Source: DASXHD01 sp038239005 (GTDB lineage: Bacteria; Myxococcota_A; Polyangia; Polyangiales; Polyangiaceae). From it: a stretch of 64,000 nt of DNA. The notes beneath the pieces are model-generated. The model saw nothing but the letters and a program-made list of their open reading frames with translations, was not told where the DNA came from and searched no databases. The stretch is taken from contig JBBSFE010000016.1 of NCBI GenBank assembly GCA_038239005.1, positions 1 to 64,000 of the forward strand, read 5' to 3'. Each line of letters opens with the position of its first letter. Within the stretch, counting starts at the first letter, position 1. The position numbers were made by a program, and so were the translations under genes. This document shows, piece by piece, positions 1-8,105 of this stretch.

Positions 1-156
1 GAGATTTGCTTGCTTCCGACTCTGACCCGTTGTGCAAGCCACTTTCGTTTTGTTAAGATCGATTCCTTTCGTAAGAACGTTTCACAAAGAGCGCGCGCGC
101 AGCCGATGGCAGAGCACGCACCGTGCCGCGTGAAATCGCCGCGTTTTAGCAATTCG

Positions 157-198
157 CACCTGGCACGGCCAAATCCGGCCAGGCCGGCGGGCCAGGTG
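157..198 (-). terminator. Possible terminator hairpin after the 200-955 gene
   Basis: CACCTGGC at 157-164 is matched by GCCAGGTG at 191-198, an 8-bp perfect stem lying immediately downstream of the stop codon of the minus-strand gene that ends at 200. The stem is GC-rich but is not followed by a clear U-tract on the minus strand, so it may be a stabilising hairpin and not a classical intrinsic terminator. Nothing else was recognised in bases 1-156. Confidence 0.35.
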
Positions 199-199
199 C

Positions 200-955
200 T
201 CAGTCGGTGGGGCGAGACCACGTCGCGCGGATGAACGCTTCGTGGGGGCGGCGCACACTCTCGCGAAGAGAAACCGCGATTGGAGTGACGCCGAGGAAGA
301 ATGCGAAGCACGCGATCGCGCCGATGATGCTCGTGCGTCCGAAGTGCGGCGGCTGGAGTGCGAGCCACGTCGCGCCGGCGCATACGGCGAGCTCGAGCGG
401 GATGAAGACCGCGACAAGGGCGGATTTTTTCGCGCAGAACACGGCCGGGTCGAAGGTCGACACGAGTGTGTCCGCAAGCCTCGCGGAGAGCGTGACGAAG
501 ACGCGGTCGCCCGCACGCACGCGGACGGTTGTCGTGCGCGGGTGGCCTTTGGCTTTGCGCGCCTGAGCGTAGACATCATCGAACGTGGCGTCGTCGGCGC
601 ACTCGGCCGCGCGCTTGCGGACGTCTTCGGCGATCCACACGTTACCGTTCGTCGCGGAGACTTCGTAGACCGTGCCGTCGTCTTTGCGAATGTTGCCGCC
701 GAAAATTTCGCTGCGGAAACCGCGGTCGTGAAACGCGATGGCGCGCCCGCCCTTCACGTCGATCGCGCGCGCGGTTTGGTCGACGTTCCACGCGGCGAAG
801 TCGCCGTCGACCACGACGCCCGTCACGACCTTCCGCGCGAGGCGCGCGATCCGGCGTAAATCAGCCAGATCGTGAAGCGCGGCAGCCGCGACCAAGAGCG
901 CCGTCGTCCAGACGACGCCCAGGCAGAAGATGCCCATCACCTCCCGCGACAGCAT
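200..955 (-). CDS. Hypothetical membrane protein, three predicted TM segments
   Basis: No family was recognised for this 251-residue protein. A hydrophobic segment lies at about residues 8-28. A soluble middle of about 140 residues follows, and two further hydrophobic segments lie near residues 180-200 and 208-228. The middle region is therefore probably held on one side of the membrane between the first and second spans. The gene starts 3 bp after the stop of the desaturase at 959-1894 on the same strand (TGACGGATG), so the two are probably co-transcribed. An alternative ATG at 937 has a purine-rich stretch placed too close to serve as a good ribosome site, so the 955 start is kept. A link to lipid or membrane metabolism is inferred only from the neighbour. 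Confidence 0.7.
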   Translation of the reverse strand: MLSREVMGIFCLGVVWTTALLVAAAALHDLADLRRIARLARKVVTGVVVDGDFAAWNVDQTARAIDVKGGRAIAFHDRGFRSEIFGGNIRKDDGTVYEVSATNGNVWIAEDVRKRAAECADDATFDDVYAQARKAKGHPRTTTVRVRAGDRVFVTLSARLADTLVSTFDPAVFCAKKSALVAVFIPLELAVCAGATWLALQPPHFGRTSIIGAIACFAFFLGVTPIAVSLRESVRRPHEAFIRATWSRPTD

Positions 956-958
956 CCG

Positions 959-1894
959 TCAAATCGCTTCGGCTTCCGCCTGCGCTCTCCGAATTTCGCG
1001 CGACTCGATCTCTACGGGCGCAGCGTCGCGCTCGGCGGCGCCAACGTTCGCGCCCGCGGGTCGCGAGAAACGAAGCACGTACGTGCGCGCGAGATAACCG
1101 AGCATGCTTGGCTCGTCGAGGCTCGGGTCGATGCGCGGCACGACTTCTTTGCGATGCGCGAGCGCGAGCTCCGACCAATGCATGCCCGCGCGGTTGTGAT
1201 GAATCGTGTGGTAGCCGTTGTTCATCATGAAAAAGTTGAACACGCGGCCTACGAAGTTGCGCGAGTGATTCCATTCGGTCGCGGTGTCACACCCATCATG
1301 CTGGATGATGTTGATGCGCAAGAACCACCGCGCGCCCCATAGCTGCGGCACGACGACGAAGAAGAGCGCCGTCCAAAAATCGAACGCGAGCAAAATGCCG
1401 GTGACGCCGAACGCGAACGCGAGCTCCGTGGTGTATTGCCGACGGAACTCGCCCTTGCCGTAAAGACGCGCCCACCGCTGGACACCGTTGAACGTCAGCG
1501 GGCCGGCGACGTTCGGGAAGTGGATCAAGTTGAGGAGGTTCCACTTGAAGCGAACGTGCTCGGGCGCGGCCCAGTCGGGTTGGTCGTCGTCGTCGAAGTG
1601 GTGGTGCACCAAGTTGTGGGACGGGATGACCGCCGAGATTGGAAAGAGCCCGCCAAAGCTCAAGACGTACCGAAAGACCATGTTGCGGCGCTTCGAGACG
1701 AACATCGCCTGATGGAGCGTGTTGTGGCCGACGACCGCTGTGAGGAAGCTGAACGCACACGCCGCGCCGAGGAAAAACACGTTGCGGCACGCCGGCACGA
1801 AGTACATCGACGCAAGGAGGCCGTAGTACGTCGCGACGGTTGCAACCTGGCGCACGTCAGACGCGTATTTCACCCCAAAAACACGCTGCAACAT
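959..1894 (-). CDS. Membrane fatty-acid desaturase family protein
   Basis: This 311-residue protein is an integral-membrane di-iron desaturase or hydroxylase. It carries the family's three histidine boxes: HNTLH near residue 58, HNLVHHH near residue 93 and HTIHHN near residue 229. Hydrophobic spans lie between them. The family inserts double bonds or hydroxyls into acyl chains using O2 and a ferredoxin-type donor. Substrate and position cannot be read from sequence. It is transcribed divergently from a second desaturase (2011-2883), and the intervening 116 bp presumably hold both promoters. The C-terminal 35 residues are charged and Ala/Glu-rich and probably cytoplasmic. Family assignment is firm; the specific reaction is unknown. 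Confidence 0.88.
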   Translation of the reverse strand: MLQRVFGVKYASDVRQVATVATYYGLLASMYFVPACRNVFFLGAACAFSFLTAVVGHNTLHQAMFVSKRRNMVFRYVLSFGGLFPISAVIPSHNLVHHHFDDDDQPDWAAPEHVRFKWNLLNLIHFPNVAGPLTFNGVQRWARLYGKGEFRRQYTTELAFAFGVTGILLAFDFWTALFFVVVPQLWGARWFLRINIIQHDGCDTATEWNHSRNFVGRVFNFFMMNNGYHTIHHNRAGMHWSELALAHRKEVVPRIDPSLDEPSMLGYLARTYVLRFSRPAGANVGAAERDAAPVEIESREIRRAQAEAEAI

Positions 1895-2010
1895 CGGCAG
1901 GGTCTCTTTACAAAATGGTTGGGATTTCAGCCAGTGCGAAGCGGTCGTCGCACGGGAAAAGTGCCACGCACTCGACGAACCAAAAAAAACCTTGTAGGAG
2001 CTGTGGCGTC

Positions 2011-2883
2011 GTGGCCGGAGCTTTGGGAGAGCACGTGGGGTTTCTGGCGTTTCTCAAACAGCACCCGTTCCAGCAGTTCAAGAAAGACCGTCGGTTTTAT
2101 CTACGGTACGACGCGTGCTATTTTCTCCTTTCGGTCGTCGCGGCCGGAGCTTTGCTCGCGTTGCATGTCCGCCCACTCGACAGCCTCGTCGAATGGAAGC
2201 CGTGGCACTTCGTGCTCGGGTACCCGCCGCTCGTCTACTTCTTCATCTGCTGCCACTTGTGGATTCACAACGCAACGCACGGCAACTTCCCGCGCGCAGT
2301 GAATCGCATCGTTGGCGAAATCCTCGGCGTGCTCGTGTTCGTGCGTTACGCCTCGTGGGACATCGTCCACATGCGCCACCACCGCTTCAGCGATGACGGC
2401 GCCAAAGACCCGCACCCGACGTACCCGAGCTACTGGCGCTCGTTTTTCTCGAGCATCGTTTACGTCGAGAAGCAGCTCCAGCAGCAATACTGCGACGTCT
2501 GGGGCGACACCGAAGAGAACCGCCGCTACGAGGCGTTTCGCTCGAAGGTCAGCTACGGCACCAACATCGTTCTCGCGCTCGCGCTCTATCTCTTGCTCGG
2601 GCCGATTGGGTTCTTCGCGCTCTACTTTCCGGCCAACGTGATCGCGGCGGCGTTCGTCGGGCACTTCAACTGGTCGACGCACAACGGCATGGCCGGTCGC
2701 GATTTTCGACCCGTGAATTTGAACCACGGATATTTCTGGCTCGGCAACAAGCTCTTCACGGGCATCTACTTCCACGCGAATCACCACAAGCGTCCGCATC
2801 TCTTCAATCCGGCGCGCTGGGACGCGAAGTTCGGTCCGCAAGAAGAACCCGTGGACGAGCCGAGCTCCGCGCAGACGGCCTGA
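2011..2883 (+). CDS. Membrane fatty-acid desaturase, divergent partner
   Basis: This is a second di-iron fatty-acid desaturase. Its histidine boxes are HNATH, then HMRHHRF followed by DPHPTYP, and finally FHANHHKRPH near the C-terminus, with several hydrophobic spans. The GTG at 2011 is chosen because TAGGAG lies 10 bp upstream and because the reading frame before it (from ATG 1915 or 1840) is low-complexity and overlaps the promoter of the divergent desaturase. With this start the protein is about 290 residues. The final box (NHHKRPHLF) resembles acyl-lipid desaturases more than acyl-CoA stearoyl desaturases, but the substrate is not determined. A divergent desaturase pair suggests control of membrane-lipid unsaturation or of a polyunsaturated product. 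Confidence 0.87.
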   Translation: MAGALGEHVGFLAFLKQHPFQQFKKDRRFYLRYDACYFLLSVVAAGALLALHVRPLDSLVEWKPWHFVLGYPPLVYFFICCHLWIHNATHGNFPRAVNRIVGEILGVLVFVRYASWDIVHMRHHRFSDDGAKDPHPTYPSYWRSFFSSIVYVEKQLQQQYCDVWGDTEENRRYEAFRSKVSYGTNIVLALALYLLLGPIGFFALYFPANVIAAAFVGHFNWSTHNGMAGRDFRPVNLNHGYFWLGNKLFTGIYFHANHHKRPHLFNPARWDAKFGPQEEPVDEPSSAQTA

Positions 2884-2889
2884 GCCGGC

Positions 2890-3513
2890 GTGCAGTCGCT
2901 CGGGCCCGCGTATCGAATCGTCACGCCGCGCCTCGTCATCCGATGTTGGTCGCCGCTCGATGCGCCCATGCTTCAGCGCGCGATCGATGCGAGCTTGCCG
3001 GCGCTGCGCGTGTACATGCCGTGGGCACAGGCCGAGCCGGAAGAGCTCGATCTCAAGCGCGAGCGTTTGCGTTCGTTTCGCGGCCGCTTCGATCTCGGGA
3101 TCGATTTCATTTACGGCATCTTCGATTCGGCGGAAAAGGAGGTCATCGGCGGGACGGGCCTTCATACGCGCCAAAACACCACGATTCGCGAAATCGGCTA
3201 CTGGATCGCAACGCCGCAGACACGGCGCGGCTACGCAACCGAGGCGTGCAACGCTCTCTTGCAAGTTGCTTTTCGCGTCGACCAAGTGCCGCGCGTGGAG
3301 ATCCGCTGCGATCCGGAGAACGTCGCGAGCTCGGGCGTCGCGCTGAAAATCGGAATGAAGCTCGACGGCGTCATGCGCGGCGACACCGTGACTCCAAGCG
3401 GCTCCGTGCGCGACACAGCCGTGTACTCGGCGCAAAAAGCCGAGCTCGAGTCGCTCCCTGCGAGCAGTCTCCTCGTGCAAGCGTTCGACGTCGTGGGAGA
3501 ACGCTTGATCTGA
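2890..3513 (+). CDS. GNAT family N-acetyltransferase (RimJ/RimL type)
   Basis: This 207-residue acetyltransferase follows the Rim family pattern: an N-terminal TPRLVIRCW strand, a central IGYWIATPQTRRGYATEA segment that forms the acetyl-CoA pyrophosphate-binding turn (Q/R-x-x-G-x-A), and a final strand ending in the DGVMRGD region. Such enzymes acetylate an N-terminal or small-molecule amine; the acceptor is unknown. It starts at GTG 2890, a few bases after the desaturase stop. Its TGA overlaps the ATG of moaA by one base (TGATG), implying translational coupling. No role in molybdopterin synthesis should be assumed from that coupling. Confidence 0.85.
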   Translation: MQSLGPAYRIVTPRLVIRCWSPLDAPMLQRAIDASLPALRVYMPWAQAEPEELDLKRERLRSFRGRFDLGIDFIYGIFDSAEKEVIGGTGLHTRQNTTIREIGYWIATPQTRRGYATEACNALLQVAFRVDQVPRVEIRCDPENVASSGVALKIGMKLDGVMRGDTVTPSGSVRDTAVYSAQKAELESLPASSLLVQAFDVVGERLI

Positions 3514-4520
3514 TGATCGTGGATCGACATGCGCGCCCGCTCGGAACGCTTCGACTCTCCGTGACGGACCGATGCAATCTGCGATGCGTCTACTGCATGC
3601 CGGAGGACGACTACGCGTGGCTTCCGGACGAGTCGATCCTATCCGTCGACGAAATCGAACGCGTTGCGCGAGCGTTCGTGTCGCTCGGCGCGAGCGAGCT
3701 TCGCGTGACGGGCGGCGAGCCGCTCCTTCGGCCCGAGCTCGAGTCGATCATCGCGCGCATTTCGCAGATCGAGGGCGTGCGTGATGTGGCGCTCACGACC
3801 AACGGCGTTCTCTTCGCGCCGCGCGCCGTTGCGCTGAAAGCCGCGGGGCTTGGGCGTGTGACATTCAGCGTCGACACGCTACGCGCCGAGCGCGCGAAAA
3901 AACTCTCGCGAACGACGCGCCTTCCCGACGTGCTCGCCGGCGTACGTGCCGCGCGAGATGCGGGGTTCACCTCCACGAAGATCAACGCGGTCGTGTTGCG
4001 CGGTGAAAACGACGACGAGCTCGCCGAGCTCGTAGCCTTCGGACGTGAAGTCGGCGCCGAGGTTCGATTCATCGAATACATGGACGTCGGCGGCGCAACG
4101 CGGTGGAACGCGCGCGATGTGGTGTCGCGTGAAGAGATCCTCGCAGCGCTCGGCTCGCCCGCGCCGATCTCCGCGGAGACGGCTGCACCGGCCGCGCGTT
4201 ACCGAACAGAAAGCGGTGACGTCGTCGGCGTCATCGCGAGCACGACGGCGCCGTTTTGCGCGAGCTGCGATCGCGGTCGCGTCACCGCGGACGGCGTGTT
4301 CTTTGGATGCCTCTACGCCGATCGCGGCGTCGACTTGAGAATGCCGCTCCGGTCAGGTGCGTCGCTCGATGCGCTCGCCACGATCGTTCGCGCGGCTTGG
4401 GAAGCGCGCGACGATCGCGGCGCTGAATCACGACACGCAACGACCGATCGCGCCGCATTCGTCCCACTCAGCCGCCTTCGCGCGGACCCTCATCGCGAGA
4501 TGCACACGCGCGGAGGTTGA
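3513..4520 (+). CDS. moaA: GTP 3',8-cyclase MoaA (molybdenum cofactor synthesis)
   Basis: MoaA is a radical SAM enzyme that converts GTP to 3',8-cyclo-7,8-dihydro-GTP, the first step of molybdopterin synthesis, in the cytosol. The N-terminal SAM cluster motif is C21-x3-C25-x2-C28 in the context DRCNLRCVYC. The second, substrate-binding cluster is C249-x2-C252-x13-C266. The protein ends in RGG, the conserved Gly-Gly tail needed for catalysis in MoaA. Length (335 residues) is normal. The start at ATG 3513 overlaps the upstream GNAT stop. No other moa gene is seen in the window, so the rest of the pathway must lie elsewhere. Confidence 0.95.
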   Translation: MIVDRHARPLGTLRLSVTDRCNLRCVYCMPEDDYAWLPDESILSVDEIERVARAFVSLGASELRVTGGEPLLRPELESIIARISQIEGVRDVALTTNGVLFAPRAVALKAAGLGRVTFSVDTLRAERAKKLSRTTRLPDVLAGVRAARDAGFTSTKINAVVLRGENDDELAELVAFGREVGAEVRFIEYMDVGGATRWNARDVVSREEILAALGSPAPISAETAAPAARYRTESGDVVGVIASTTAPFCASCDRGRVTADGVFFGCLYADRGVDLRMPLRSGASLDALATIVRAAWEARDDRGAESRHATTDRAAFVPLSRLRADPHREMHTRGG

Positions 4521-4556
4521 GGCGCAGTTGGCGCGGTGTGGCATTTTTTCATCACG

Positions 4557-4579
4557 AAACGCCCTAAATTAGAGCGTTT
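4557..4579. promoter_or_regulatory. Near-perfect 23-bp palindrome before the usp gene
   Basis: An 11-bp left arm (AAACGCCCTAA) and right arm (TTAGAGCGTTT) surround a single central A, with one mismatch. It lies 36 bp after the moaA stop and 32 bp before the universal stress protein start. The AT-rich centre and the short distance to the start suggest an operator for a dimeric regulator. It could alternatively be a weak terminator for moaA, since the right arm ends in TTTT. Confidence 0.45.
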
Positions 4580-4611
4580 TGTACGGTCCAAGGTTTGCTT
4601 ACTCGTGAGGG

Positions 4612-5124
4612 ATGCACGTACCGAAAACGCTACTCGTTCCGGTCGACTTCAGTGACACATCCGAAGTCGCGCTCGACTACGCCTTCGGTCTGGCTCACTC
4701 CCTCGGGGCTCGCCTCGTCGTGATGCACGCGTACGAGCTACCAATCTACGGCTTTCCTGATGGCGCGCTCGTGGCGTCGGCCGATGTTGCGGCGCGCGTG
4801 ATGCAAGGTGCACAGGTCGGCCTCGAGGGGATTACCGCGCGCTACCGCGATCGCGACGTGCGCCTCGACACCGTGCTTCGGCACGGCGTGCCCTGGGAAG
4901 AGGCAACGGCCGTCGCGGAAGAAGTTGGCGCCGACCTCATCGTGATCGGTACGCACGGCCGGCGTGGCGTCGCGCGTGCTCTCCTCGGAAGCGTTGCCGA
5001 GAAAATTCTACGAACATCGACCCTGCCGGTGCTCACCGTTCATCTGCCGAAAGACGCTCAAGATCAGAGAACGTACAAAGCGCCCGCGTCGTCAAGCATC
5101 CCCGCGGCGCCCGTCGCGAAGTAA
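4612..5124 (+). CDS. Universal stress protein, UspA family
   Basis: This 170-residue protein has the UspA fold: an N-terminal LLVPVDFSDTS strand-loop and the ATP-binding signature G-T-H-G-x2-G-x9-G-S (GTHGRRGVARALLGSVA) at about residues 120-137. That signature predicts the ATP-binding subclass. A Pro/Ala/Ser tail of about 25 residues follows the domain. Members bind nucleotides and help cells withstand starvation or redox stress; no specific partner can be named. The 3' end overlaps the convergent gene 5064-6098 by 61 bp. The purine-rich GAGGG lies unusually close to the ATG, so initiation efficiency is unclear. Confidence 0.9.
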   Translation: MHVPKTLLVPVDFSDTSEVALDYAFGLAHSLGARLVVMHAYELPIYGFPDGALVASADVAARVMQGAQVGLEGITARYRDRDVRLDTVLRHGVPWEEATAVAEEVGADLIVIGTHGRRGVARALLGSVAEKILRTSTLPVLTVHLPKDAQDQRTYKAPASSSIPAAPVAK

Positions 5125-6098
5125 CCCTCCTTCGCGGCGAGCGTCGCGGGGGAGGCAAGGTTCGACGAGCGCACGGCAATTTCGCCGACGACTTTTGCGG
5201 CAACGCTCAGGCCGGCATCGTCGACGATGCGAACGTCGACGTTGGGCAACACATGCGCGGGCTCGTTGCTCGCGTTGAGCACGGCCACCGGACCGAATTC
5301 GGTCGCGCCGAAGAGCTCGATGGCGGTCGACCCGGTGGGTGGTGAGTCGTCGCTGCGATCGTCGACGATGAAGAGCGAGCGGCCGTTTTCGCCAGCCTCG
5401 CCGAGAGCGGCGGCGATGCGAAACGACGCACCGGCAATCGCGCACGCGACGGCAATCTCGGCGAACGCGGGGCCAGCGAGGGCGTCACGAGCGTCGAGTG
5501 CGAGACCGCGCACGAGCGTCGAGCCGCGCGAGATGAGCACGCGATGCGAGAGCGCACACCAGTGGCCGTCGTCGTCTGGCTCGAGCCAGGCGTCGTCGAG
5601 GTCGATGCGGCGCGGCGACGGGCTCGAGAGCGGGTCTTCGTCGGCGAGAGCGTTTTCGTACGACACATAAACGGCGGAACCCGTGGCTTCGGACTCGGCG
5701 CGCCGCCCGCGGACGATCACGACGCGAAGGTGCGGAACGCGTGCGACCGCATGATGAAACGTGGGCGCGATGGATGCATCGACGACGAGCGCGCGTGCGT
5801 CGAGCTCGCGCAGCACGGCCGCGAGCTCGTCGACGTCGTCTGCGTCGAGCAGGACGCCCACGGCGCCAACTTTCGCGATCGCCCAAAACGTAACGAGTGA
5901 CTCCGCGCTATCGAGCAGCATCGCCACGCGATCGCCCGGCGCAACGCCGCGCCGCTCGAGCGCGAACGCCAGCGCACTGCTGTTTCCTTCGAGCTCGTCG
6001 TAGGTAACCGTTCGTCGGCCGTGTGTGAGCGCAAGCCCATCGGCCGCGCGCGTCGCTGCCTGCTCGAGCACATCAACGAGTAGAAACGGAACGGACAT
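5064..6098 (-). CDS. Degenerate ANL-family (acyl-CoA synthetase-like) protein
   Basis: The N-terminus matches acyl-CoA synthetases and related adenylating enzymes: TYDELEGNSSALA, then GVAPGDRVAMLLD, then a FWAIAKVGAVGVLLD segment. Further on, LFGATEFGPV corresponds to the family's YGxTE motif. The AMP-binding P-loop (normally SSGTTGxPKG) is not recognisable: the region reads CALSHRVLISRGS. The TGD aspartate that binds the ribose is replaced in GYFATGAAGML. The protein stops at about 344 residues, right where the mobile C-terminal domain should begin. It is therefore probably a catalytically dead remnant or a repurposed binding protein. The start at 6098 is chosen because AGGAAGG lies 6 bp upstream. 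It overlaps the usp gene tail to tail. Confidence 0.7.
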   Translation of the reverse strand: MSVPFLLVDVLEQAATRAADGLALTHGRRTVTYDELEGNSSALAFALERRGVAPGDRVAMLLDSAESLVTFWAIAKVGAVGVLLDADDVDELAAVLRELDARALVVDASIAPTFHHAVARVPHLRVVIVRGRRAESEATGSAVYVSYENALADEDPLSSPSPRRIDLDDAWLEPDDDGHWCALSHRVLISRGSTLVRGLALDARDALAGPAFAEIAVACAIAGASFRIAAALGEAGENGRSLFIVDDRSDDSPPTGSTAIELFGATEFGPVAVLNASNEPAHVLPNVDVRIVDDAGLSVAAKVVGEIAVRSSNLASPATLAAKEGYFATGAAGMLDDAGALYVL

Positions 6099-6137
6099 GC
6101 CCATCCTTCCTACAACCGTTTCGTCAGAATGTACGCA

Positions 6138-8078
6138 CTAGGATGACGCGAGCTTCAGGCGGAGTGAAAATGTCGTGCCGGCGTTCGACGATTGCACGAA
6201 GACTTTGCCGCCGTGGTCTTCGATGATTCGCTTGACGACGGCAAGGCCAAGGCCCGCGCCCGTCGCCTTCGTCGTGTAGAACGGCTCGAAGATGCGCGGA
6301 AGGTCGGCGTCGGGAATGCCGGAGCCTTCGTCGGCGATCTCCATCACGAGCTCGCCGGCTTCACGCTCGATCGATGCGCGAAGGCGAAGCGCACCACCGC
6401 GTGGCATCGATTGAACACCGTTGAGCGCTACGTTGATGAGCGCTTGGCGCATCAAACGGCGATCGATGACGAGCATCGGTAGATCGTCGTCGATCATCAC
6501 TTCGAAGCGGACGTTCGGCGCTGTGCCAATCGCTTCCACGACCTCGCCGAGAACGCGCGTGACGTCTTCGGGCTGCATGGAGAGTTGGCGCGGGCGCGCA
6601 AAATCGAGCAAATCACCGACGATTTGATTCAGGCGCTCGCACTCTTCGCGCACGATGTTGACGAGCGTCGTGCCGTCCGCCGAGCCGTGGATGAGGCGCT
6701 TGAGAGAGTGTGTCGCGTTGTAGATGACGCCAAGAGGATTGCGCACCTCGTGAGCAACGATCGCGGCGAGCTCGCCGAGGCCTGCGAGCCGTTCGCGCTT
6801 GACCATCTCGGCCCGCGTCGCCGCGACTTCGTCGTAGCTCTTGCGAAGTGACTCGTAGAGGCGCGCGTTCGCGATCGACAAACCGACTTGCGCAACCATG
6901 GCAGTTGCGATCTCGACCCACTCGGCGGTGAAGGCGCGTGGCCCGCGCGTTTCGTCGAGCAAGACGACGCCCTCCAGACGACCACGCGACACGATTGGAA
7001 ACGCAGCGAGCGCGGTCTCGCCGAAACGCTGGACGAGCGGAGCACGACGCGCACGCGGATCGGCCGCCGTGTCGGGGATCACGATCGGCTTTCGCTCACG
7101 GGCGGCTGCGGCCGCGATGCTCGTCTCGTCGGTGAGCGAGATTTCGATGTCGTTCACATGCTCGCGCCGCGCGATCGACGAGGCGCCGCCACGCAGAACG
7201 TTGGCCTGCTCGTCATGGAGCAAGATGAAACAGCTCGATACGTCGAGTAGCTGGACGAGCGAGTCTGCTGTCACGTTCATGACGACACCGAGATCGAGCG
7301 TCTCCGAGGTGGTGCGCGCGAGCTGAAGGAGGAGCTGCGTGTCGCTGAGCTTTCGCCGCGCCGCCTCGCTCGCTTGCACGTCGAGCAGCGCCGTCGACAC
7401 GAGCTTCGCGAAAAACCCGAGCGCGTACGAGTCTTGGGCCGTGAGCCCGGAGCCGCTCACGCGCACGACCTCGTTGTTCGATAGCGGCACGAGCACCGCT
7501 TCGGGTGCAGCGGAACGGGCCCCGATGAACGCTGGTTTTTTGCTCGCGATGGCGCGTTGAACGTCCGGGTCGCTCGTGTCGGCAACGAACTCCGTGCGAA
7601 ACCCTGCGCGGACGAATGCGGCGCGCGTGCGCTCGCGGATTTGCTCCTGCGACGATGCGCCGATGAGGTCGGCCGATAGCGCGAGGAGCTCGCGGCCGAG
7701 CGAAAGATCACCCGCCGCAGATTCGGCAAGCACGAGTGTGACGCGATAATCCGGCGGCTCCTTCGCGTGGAAGCGCGACGTGTACACACGCACTGGCAGA
7801 ATGCGCCCGTCGGCCATCCGCGCGATCGTGCGGAGCGGTGCTTCGAACGAGACCTCGGCGTCGGGCAAGAGCGTGCGCTGCATGAGCCGCTCGCGTTCTT
7901 CCGTGGCGAGGAATGTATCGATGGGTTTGCCCTCGATGGCTTCGCGTTTGAAGCCGCGCTCGTCGAGCCACACGTCGTTGACGGCCACGACGAACGCGCC
8001 GCGCGTCGCCATGGCCGGGTGCTCGAGCGAGTCGACGATGCCGCGAATGTCGTCGTCGTCGAACACGTGTCGAGTCAT
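6138..8078 (-). CDS. Soluble PAS-GAF-GAF sensor histidine kinase
   Basis: This 646-residue protein has no transmembrane segment, so it senses a cytoplasmic signal. The order is a PAS-like domain (about 10-118), a first divergent GAF-like region (about 130-235), a clear GAF domain (about 245-405), a HisKA dimerisation domain with HEVRNPLG and phospho-acceptor His443, and a C-terminal HATPase. The ATPase boxes are intact: INVALNGVQSMP (N), ADEGSGIP (G1), FEPFYTTK (F) and GAGLGLAV (G2). The H-box and compact ATPase resemble NtrB-type kinases. No receiver domain or response regulator gene is adjacent, so the partner is unknown. The downstream thiolase gene is on the same strand, upstream in transcription. 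Confidence 0.9.
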   Translation of the reverse strand: MTRHVFDDDDIRGIVDSLEHPAMATRGAFVVAVNDVWLDERGFKREAIEGKPIDTFLATEERERLMQRTLLPDAEVSFEAPLRTIARMADGRILPVRVYTSRFHAKEPPDYRVTLVLAESAAGDLSLGRELLALSADLIGASSQEQIRERTRAAFVRAGFRTEFVADTSDPDVQRAIASKKPAFIGARSAAPEAVLVPLSNNEVVRVSGSGLTAQDSYALGFFAKLVSTALLDVQASEAARRKLSDTQLLLQLARTTSETLDLGVVMNVTADSLVQLLDVSSCFILLHDEQANVLRGGASSIARREHVNDIEISLTDETSIAAAAARERKPIVIPDTAADPRARRAPLVQRFGETALAAFPIVSRGRLEGVVLLDETRGPRAFTAEWVEIATAMVAQVGLSIANARLYESLRKSYDEVAATRAEMVKRERLAGLGELAAIVAHEVRNPLGVIYNATHSLKRLIHGSADGTTLVNIVREECERLNQIVGDLLDFARPRQLSMQPEDVTRVLGEVVEAIGTAPNVRFEVMIDDDLPMLVIDRRLMRQALINVALNGVQSMPRGGALRLRASIEREAGELVMEIADEGSGIPDADLPRIFEPFYTTKATGAGLGLAVVKRIIEDHGGKVFVQSSNAGTTFSLRLKLASS

Positions 8079-8105
8079 GCTGCCTCAGCATAACCCGCGG
8101 TCTAT

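Noticed and set aside
1840..2010. N-terminal extension of the plus-strand desaturase from ATG 1840 or 1915
   Set aside because: It overlaps the divergent gene or its promoter, has no desaturase character, and a better ribosome site precedes GTG 2011.
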